Positions 57,578 through 64,000 of a stretch of DNA of 64,000 nucleotides are shown piece after piece (position 1 is the first letter of the stretch; every line of letters begins with the position of its first letter). A program made the position numbers and the translations under genes. The notes under the pieces are model-generated. The model made no database searches and was not told the origin of the DNA. It worked only from the letters and a program-made list of their open reading frames with translations. This DNA comes from Gonatopus flavifemur. Lineage: Eukaryota > Arthropoda > Insecta > Hymenoptera > Dryinidae. The stretch covers positions 2,061,501 through 2,125,500 of the forward strand of contig JAFFJZ010000025.1 in NCBI GenBank assembly GCA_018340375.1, read 5' to 3'.

Positions 57578-59829
57578 AGGTATCAATGGAGATTAGACTC
57601 TGACCCAGAAAATTGGCATTCTTTAGTGCCGGTAGACCTTAATATCTCGGAAATAGTTTGTAACGGGTTGGAAATTTTGTCGAATTTTGAGCAGGAAAAA
57701 TTGGAAGCAATATTAGAGGAAAGTATTGATTATTCCGCTAGCTTGTCGAAACCAACGACATAGATATCGCATCATTTGGATCCACAGGGTCACGTACCGA
57801 TTAAACAGCGACATTATCTCGTATCGCCGAAAATTCTGGCAATCATGCACAAAAAAGTGCATAATATGCTGGAGGAAGGTATGCAACGTGATGGTCAAGC
57901 CCGGTGGTGATGGTTAAGAAACCCGACGATGATTATCGCTTTCGTGTGGATTATTGAAAAGTTAATTCCGTATGTAAGAAAGATGCGTATCCTTTGAAGT
58001 ATTCTCGCTATATTCCGAATAGGCCTAATGGAGCTCATTACATCTCAACCATTGATCTCTCGCAGGCGTATCACCAAATTCCATTGGATCCGTCTTGCCG
58101 TGAAATTACCGCTTTTACCGTCCCTGGTCGTGGGTTATACCAATTCACTCGGCTGCCGTATGGATTATCGGGAGCACCAGCCACTTTTCAGCATTCAGTA
58201 GATAGGGTTATCGGTCCCGAATTCGGACCACATGCTTTTTCGTATATCGATGATATTATCGTTGTTCCCTCGACCTTTGAAGAGCATATGTTTTGGCTCG
58301 AGAAGGTGCTGGGTCGGATAAGGGGGTCGGGTCTCGTAACAAACTCAAAGGAATGTAAATGGTGTTATGACGAGGTTAAATATCTCGGATTTTTGATCAA
58401 CGCTAACGGCATACAAGCCGATCCTGAGAAGGTCTGACCTATGTTGGAATACCCACCACCACGGGACCTAAGACAGCTACGGCGTTTTCTCGGAATAACC
58501 TCCTGGTATCGTTCGCATATCGATAATCATGCGGCTGTAGCGGAGCCCTTGACTCGGTTACTACGGAAAAATGTATCGTGCCATTGGGGATTGGAGCAGG
58601 ATAACGCATTTATGTTTTCGAAACAATCTCTCGCTACTGCTCCAGTGTTATCGTGTCCCGATTTCGAGAAAGAATTCACGCTGCAGACGGACGCGAGTAG
58701 TTTCGGGTTGGGCGCCGTTTTAACGCGTTTTAAGTATGATGAGGGACGGGTAATCGCTTATGCTAGCCGAACCATGACCCAGGCCGAGCGTAAATATACC
58801 GTTACCGAGAAGGAGTGTCTCGCCGTGGTATGGGCGATTAAGAAGTTCCGGGAGTACCTTGAAGGTTACTCGTTCAAGGTCATCACCGATCACGCTAGTT
58901 CACGATGGCTTCATAATCTCCACAACCCTAGTGGTGGATTGGGTAGATGGGCTTTAGCCTTGGCCGAGTACGATTTCGAAATTATCCATCGTAAGGGTGC
59001 CTTACACCACGTGCCGGACGCACTTTCTCGTATGTATGAGAACGAAGTCGAAGCAATTACCGCGATCGAGGACAACGACGAAGACTGGTATTCTCGTAGA
59101 TTCCAAGCTGTTTCGAAGCATCCCGTCATGACCGATTCAAATGAATGGAAACTTGTCGTTCCTCGATCAGATCGAGATAAGGTCTTCACCGAATGTCACA
59201 GCGCTCTTCCAGCTGGCCACTTGGGAGTGCGCAAATCGTATGACAGAGCTTTGATCCGTTATTATTGGCCTGGCATGTTCAAAGACTTCGAGAATTACGT
59301 GAGGAACTGTGTAGAATGCCAAGCTCAAAAGGTCGAGCAGGTCAAGCCTGCTGGACTTATGGGTTCTCGTACCGTCTCCGAACCTTGGGAAGTTGTCGCG
59401 ATCGATATCGTCGGTCCGTTACCGCCTTCGTTGAACCGAAAATCCTACCTTCTAGTTATTATGGACTGGTTTACAAAATATATCGGAGTAGCCCCGTTAC
59501 CGAATGCAAACGCGAAGAACGTCGTTAAGGCATCAGAAGATCCCATTATTTGTCGTTGGGGAACCCCTAAAGTTCTCTTCTCGGATAATGGTACCGAATT
59601 TGTAAACAAATTGATGGACTCCGTCTCGGAGTTCTTCGGTATTGAGCAACGAACTATTCCGCCTTATCATCCTCAAGCCAACCCGGTAGAGCGCGTCAAT
59701 CGTACCTTTAAAACAATGATTCGGTGTTCCTTGAAGAATAACCACCGCGAATGGGACAAATATTTTCCGTATCTGCGTCAAGCGTTCAATACCGCGATAC
59801 ATAGCACGACTGGAGTTAGTCCCGCATTT

Positions 59830-59831
<2 letters not shown>
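57578..59831 (+). pseudogene. gypsy RT, RNase H and integrase, with stops and a LINE insertion
   Basis: RT: 57780-57990 has IKQRHYLVSPKI, a frame break near 57893 and a TGA at about 57955. Then TIDLSQAYHQIPL, FTRLPYGLSGAPATFQ and the catalytic YIDDIIV (about 58240). An in-frame TGA at 58435-58437 follows. RNase H: LQTDASSFGLGAVL, TEKECLAVVWAIKKFREYL and TDHAS. Integrase: HH-CC zinc part (CHSALPAGHLG, RNCVECQAQK) and the D,D,E core in AIDIVGPLP, FSDNGTEF and NPVERVNRTF. A LINE enters after VSPAF at about 59831; integrase resumes at 60828-61232. These enzymes copy and insert the element. Non-functional. Confidence 0.9.
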
Positions 59832-59868
<37 letters not shown>

Positions 59869-60827
59869 TTCAACGGGCAATAACGCCCTTTAGTGACCAA
59901 ATTATTGATACAATACAGTGAAAATTTAACAGATAAAATAAAAATAAAAAAAAAGAAATCATATAAAGTGAACAGACGGATTACAAAAAGACATAGTACA
60001 AAATATAACATCCTGTACAGGATAAATAACGAGTATAAGAATATTACAATCTCACACACCTACTAGAACATGCTCTAGAGACAGAAGTCTTGAATACTGA
60101 AACTGATCCAGAAAAGAAATCCAACTCATCTCTATAAGTATTTGCTAAACAACAAATTCGATTTACTGGGTCAGTATAAAAGAATTGCGACTTAAACATA
60201 GGAACATTGAAAAGTAATGGGTTCCTAAGAGACCTGGAGGGTACATTGAAATTTAAGAGAGAGAGAAGTTCAGGGCAATTGATTTGACCATTGATTATTT
60301 TGAAAATGAATACCAAATCATTGATCATTCTACGAGTTTCGAGAGTGTTCATGTTGAACAACCCCATCAACGGACCATAATCATGGCAGGATATAGCCAT
60401 GGGGGTATGATTTTTGAAAGCCAAAAATCGTAAAAATCTATGCTGAACTCTCTCGATAAGTTTACAATATTTGTCATGATGAGGAGACCAAATGTGAGTC
60501 ACGTATTCTAAGTTAGGTCTCACGAGAGCATTGTATAACGTTATCAATGTTGAGGGCTCCTTGAAGTCAGCAGACATACGCTTCAAAAAACCGAGCTGCT
60601 TCATAGCTGTGTTCACCACATTATGATAGTGAAAAGTAAAATTAAGCTTGGAATCGAACGTAATACCTAAATCGAGCATATTCTGCACAACCTCCAAGCT
60701 TGAGCCACTCAACTCATAAGAGAAGGTAATGGGCTGCAATTTGCGCGACAGTCTCATAACTTTACATTTCACTATATTCAGCTTCAATTTATTCAAGGAA
60801 CACCATGATTCCAATTCATACAAATTT
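59832..60827 (-). mobile_element. second jockey/CR1-like LINE, 5'-truncated, inserted in gypsy integrase
   Basis: Minus strand. The 3' tail is the (ATTT)n run at 59826-59868 as read on the plus strand. Only the RT C-terminal part is present. Gypsy integrase resumes with MGREPLTP right after. Confidence 0.85.
60044..60827 (-). pseudogene. C-terminal part of LINE reverse transcriptase
   Basis: The minus-strand frame from about 60827 to 60044 is open. It reads WCSLNKLKLNIVKCKVMRLS, LVRPNLEYVTHIW, HDYGPLMGLFNMNTLETRR and INGQINCPELLSLLNFNVPS, clearly related to the C-terminal third of the RT at 55.75-56.55 kb (roughly 60 percent by eye). The catalytic part is absent because of 5' truncation. The frame extends to 60922 into antisense gypsy sequence, which is not part of the protein. 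Confidence 0.85.
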
Positions 60828-61232
60828 TTGAACATGGGGCGTGAACCCTTGACACCTATTTGTTTCGAAACTGCCGACTTACGTGATATCGATCTGGAAT
60901 CGTTTCCCAGAGAGTGGTCCATACGTATGACGCACCTGGTAGGAATAAGAGATCTAGTGTTAGATTATATTGAAAAGGCCCACTCGCGGCACGAAAAATC
61001 CTACAACTCTTCACGTCGAGAGGTCACGTTTACGAAGGGTGACCGAGTCTGGAAGAGGAAACATTGGCTCTCGTCCTCCTACAATTATTTCGCGGCGGAG
61101 CTAGCCCCAAATTATGAGGGACCTTACACAATCTCAAAAGTAATTTCTCCCGTAGTAGTAGAAATAGTCAACGAAAATGGAGAACTGGTGGGGAAAGTGC
61201 ATGTGGAAGACCTTAAGATCTTCCGAGAGTGA
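60828..61232 (+). pseudogene. gypsy integrase C-terminus
   Basis: Resumes with MGREPLTP after the second LINE, in an open frame that ends KVHVEDLKIFRE. It includes FTKGDRVWKRKH and PNYEGPYTISKVISP, the GPY/F-like module. No chromodomain follows. Confidence 0.85.
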
Positions 61233-61681
61233 TCCCGAGCTTGTTTTGTTCCCTCCTTTGTTGTTCCTCCCCTAGTTTTAGCCAACCTCACCGAGAACCT
61301 CCTCTCGTGGTTCCCAGTTTTTTTTGTGTCAGCCTTGTGTTTGTTCCGTAGGTTCCGACGCGCGCAGAAGTGAATCTAGCCAGCGAGCTAGTAATCTAGT
61401 TGTTTATTTCCGTGGCTGCGTTGTGGGGAAGGGTGGCTTTGCGGATGGTTGCCTCGGTCACGGAATCCCGAAGAATTTCAGTTTTTTTCCGTTTTCCGAG
61501 GGAGGAGGGCCCAGGGCTTCCCTCTGGAGACGAGGAGATCGGGCTAACCGAGCCAACGAGCCATCCAACTCGGGAGGAACAGGAGTGGAATGTCGATCCC
61601 TTGTTGTTTTTTTTGTTTTGAGCACACTGCGGGCGCTATGCCGCTGTACCGCGTCTCGCCCCCGTCTGGGGCGGGGGAAGA
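61233..61681 (+). other. 3' untranslated region and polypurine tract
   Basis: No env frame. GGGGCGGGGGAAGA ends just before the LTR at 61682 and is the likely polypurine tract for plus-strand priming. Confidence 0.7.
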
Positions 61682-62104
61682 TGTGACGGTCTCTCTGAGA
61701 TCGTCACGATTCACGAGTATAGTAAAGTTGACGCGACAAGGCTTCTCTCTTTTTCCTCCCGAGATGACAATTCATTTGAATTATCTCCTGTATAACTCAT
61801 GCCGAGACACACGGTTTATTATGAGGGTCGCCATCTACCGCCACTACCACGCACGGTACAACCGAATCTTGACGCGGCGATAACCGTTATCGACCGTAGA
61901 TCTACCGTCCCCAAGCTTCAAGGACGATAGTGTGAGAGACACCACTGAGCGTTACCGTCACGGACAGCGGGCTCCATCTGGGAGAATTTATTTCGGCCGC
62001 CTACGTAGCAACAACGGGAGTTGTTGCATCATCTCGCCTGATTCACGAGGGACCAATCCCGGGCCTCAACGCTGTCCCACCGTCTCGCTTGAAGGGGTTA
62101 CTAC
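61682..62104 (+). repeat. 3' LTR, first part only
   Basis: Starts TGTGACGG after the PPT and matches the first 420 bp of the 5' LTR in direct order, then breaks at GGGGTTACTA. Confidence 0.9.
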
Positions 62105-63164
62105 CGAAAGGCATCTACGGCCCATTGGGCGTCCATACAACCAAACGATCGGAGCCCAGACTCGCGACCGCGACGTACCACCTTCGGGTGGACTTACCTT
62201 CTCCTTTACGGCACGTTAGAGATTCCGTAGCGGCATCCGCTCGTTCTCTCTCTTTCTCTCTACGCCTCAACGAGGATCCCGACGGTGCGCTCAGACCGCG
62301 GAGGCGGCGTGGGTGACGATATCCCGTCTCCACGGGACAAAAGAAGAACACTACCACTTACACATACAACTCCGTACTTTTATTGCTGATCGTACAACTC
62401 AATACTCTTACAAACGTTCCACCCCGGGAAAACCAAAAAAAACTCGATATAATTCAATCGCGTAATCCTCAAATTATAGCCACACTATGATCGAGACACC
62501 ACTCACCGGTACGAAAACTCAGACACGTGTCTGAACGATATATATCGGCATACGTTATTCTCTCATCGAACGACAAGACAACTCTGCACGGAAAAAAAAG
62601 ATGATGTTGGATTTACAACATTTCGTTCGATCACCATAGAAACCCCTAATATTTCTATGGTGATCGAACGAAACATTGTAAATCCAACATCATCTTTTTT
62701 TCCGTGTGATGCGACGCCGCTTCCAGCGGCCGTGCGAGAGCTTAGTAACCCCTTCAAGCGGGACGGTGGAACAGCGTTGAGGCCCGGGATTGGTCCCTCG
62801 TGAATCAGGCGAGATGATGCAACAACTCCCGTTGTTGCTACGTAGGCGGCCGAAATGAATTCCCCTAGATGGAGCCCGCTGTCCGTGACGGTAACGCTCA
62901 GTGGTGTCTCTCACACCATCGTCCTTGAAGCTTGGGGGCGGTAGATCTACGGTCGATAATGGTTAGCGCCGCATCAAGATTCGGTTGTTCCGTGCGTGGC
63001 AGTGGCGGTAGATGGCGACCCCCATAATAAACCGTGTGGCTCGGCATTAGTTATACATAAGATAATTCAAATGAATTGTCATCCCGGGGGGAAAAAGAGA
63101 GAAGCCTTGTCGCATTGACTTTACTATACTCGTGAATCATGACGATCTCAGAAAGACCGTCACA
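62105..63164 (-). repeat. inverted, almost complete LTR copy with a MITE inside
   Basis: From CGAAAGGCATCTACGG to CCGTCACA at 63164 it is the reverse complement of the 5' LTR, lacking only its last 20-30 bp. A 120-bp MITE interrupts it. It abuts the direct 3' LTR part. Confidence 0.9.
62587..62706. repeat. palindromic 120-bp MITE, CACGGAAAAAAA ends
   Basis: Almost perfect hairpin with 50-bp arms and a short loop near 62646. TG flanks both ends, and comparison with the uninterrupted 5' LTR shows a clean insertion with a 2-bp TG duplication. Confidence 0.9.
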
Positions 63165-64000
63165 CAATGTAGAAGCCTATTGTCACTTCATTACTTCATC
63201 TTTTCTAACAGATTGTTTTGTTTTTTCGTTAATAATTTTAGAATTAGTGCATCAGCGAATAAATTGGCGTTCGTGAATGAACGCTGTCTGTAAAACATAT
63301 TCAAAAAATGATTTGAAGTTGATTCAACTCAATAACATATGAGTACAAGACGTATTAATATTTGTTGCACAATGAATCATGGCTCTGGAGTTCCATAACG
63401 TGCATTTTTCGAACTGTTTATTCACTGGTTATTTATGTAAGTCCACATATTTTCATAGATATTTCTGGAAATAATAATACGTTTATGAGTTTTCTCGGAA
63501 GTTTGTGATGTTGACAGTTGCCTTGGTTTATACGGAACATGAAAATGAGTGATTTCATATATGTTATTTGAAAAAAGTAGCAGTTCACAGTAACAAATGC
63601 TCAATCGTTCATATGTTCTTGAAGTTTGAATCGTTTATAGAAATGAAACAAAAATTCTAATTCATGAAATCTGATGAATCATCCTCATTTATCTTCTCGA
63701 ATCGACTCCTTGGGATTCGAAAAAGCATTTGAAGAATGAATTACAAGATTTTTAATCTGTAACAGTTGAATATTGTGTCATTCGATTGATAATTCGTTTG
63801 AAAAAACGATTCAAACTTCAGCAACATATCGTTTATTCACTGGTGGATTGGTCCTATTCGTTCTGACGAGTTCATTCATATCTTCAATTCTTTCCGTAAG
63901 ATGTGCATCGGCTTTGTGGACAGTATCCTAGGAACGAAAACTGTAGGGCAAAAACGGCGCGTTGATCTTTCCAAATTCATTCTTAGTAATGGGGCTGGAA
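63165..64000 (-). pseudogene. probable third FLYWCH-MULE relic, cut by the window end
   Basis: About 63650-63820, read on the minus strand, matches the intron region at 23960-24110 of copy B (shared words AATAACACAAT or AATGACACAAT, and GATTCATCAGATTT). Minus-strand frames around 63830-63935 (HKADAHLTERIEDMNEL) and 63480-63604 would be exon relics on the expected sides, but their resemblance to copy B is weak. No complete domain is visible. Confidence 0.4.

Larger units (their letters stand above)
48498..63164 (+). mobile_element. Ty3/gypsy LTR retrotransposon with nested insertions
   Basis: Order on the plus strand: 5' LTR, primer-binding site, about 2.1-kb leader, gag, protease, RT, RNase H, integrase, PPT, partial 3' LTR. 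No env or chromodomain is visible. Insertions: a jockey/CR1-like LINE in gag (with a mariner inside) and a second LINE in integrase. The direct LTR parts differ at several percent of sites by eye, so the insertion is old. Confidence 0.9.

Noticed and set aside
48498..63164. Endogenous retrovirus with env
   Set aside because: The 449 bp between integrase and the 3' LTR has no env-like frame.

Overview
The window is AT-rich eukaryotic DNA, almost certainly from an insect. It holds Tc1/mariner, FLYWCH-MULE, Helitron, Ty3/gypsy, R1-clade and jockey/CR1-like elements together with many foldback MITEs, and several broken genes have intron-like gaps with GT/AG borders. I could not settle the order. 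I see no complete host gene, rRNA, tRNA or CRISPR array. The window is a graveyard of nested mobile elements with two transposase genes that still look intact.

Layout. 0.3-1.4 kb is a decayed FLYWCH/MULE transposase relic. 1.4-8.7 kb is AT-rich DNA with foldback and other non-autonomous elements. 8.8-12.5 kb holds two broken Tc1/mariner-superfamily elements on the minus strand. 13.4-17.7 kb is a block of degenerate repeat units in direct and inverted order. 18.3-37.3 kb is the most unusual part. Two arms in inverted orientation (18.32-22.55 and 34.21-37.28 kb) each carry two exons of a MOV10/Armitage-like RNA helicase and an unrecognised exon. They flank a broken multi-exon FLYWCH-MULE transposase gene (22.5-27.0 kb) and a nearly full-length R1-clade LINE (27.4-33.1 kb, minus strand) that has (AAT)n microsatellite on both sides.

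37.3-40.1 kb has two terminal-inverted-repeat elements and a heptamer array next to a broken Helitron (40.2-44.6 kb). A complete mariner with perfect TIRs, TA target duplications and an open 345-codon transposase lies at 45.13-46.42 kb. Five foldback elements follow (46.6-48.3 kb). From 48.5 to 63.2 kb is a Ty3/gypsy retrotransposon. Its gag was hit by a jockey/CR1-like LINE, which was then hit by a second intact mariner. Its integrase was hit by a second, related LINE in the other orientation. Its 3' end is a partial LTR joined to an almost complete LTR in inverse orientation, itself hit by a 120-bp palindromic MITE. The last 0.8 kb probably belongs to a third FLYWCH-MULE relic on the minus strand.

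How the parts relate. No host pathway is encoded here. The functional logic is that of mobile elements: two mariner transposases might still act on their own TIRs and on related copies, while the LINEs, Helitron, gypsy and MULE copies are disabled by stops or frameshifts. The one link to host biology is the captured MOV10-like helicase fragment. That family works in RNA silencing of transposons, and here the fragment sits as a large inverted repeat.
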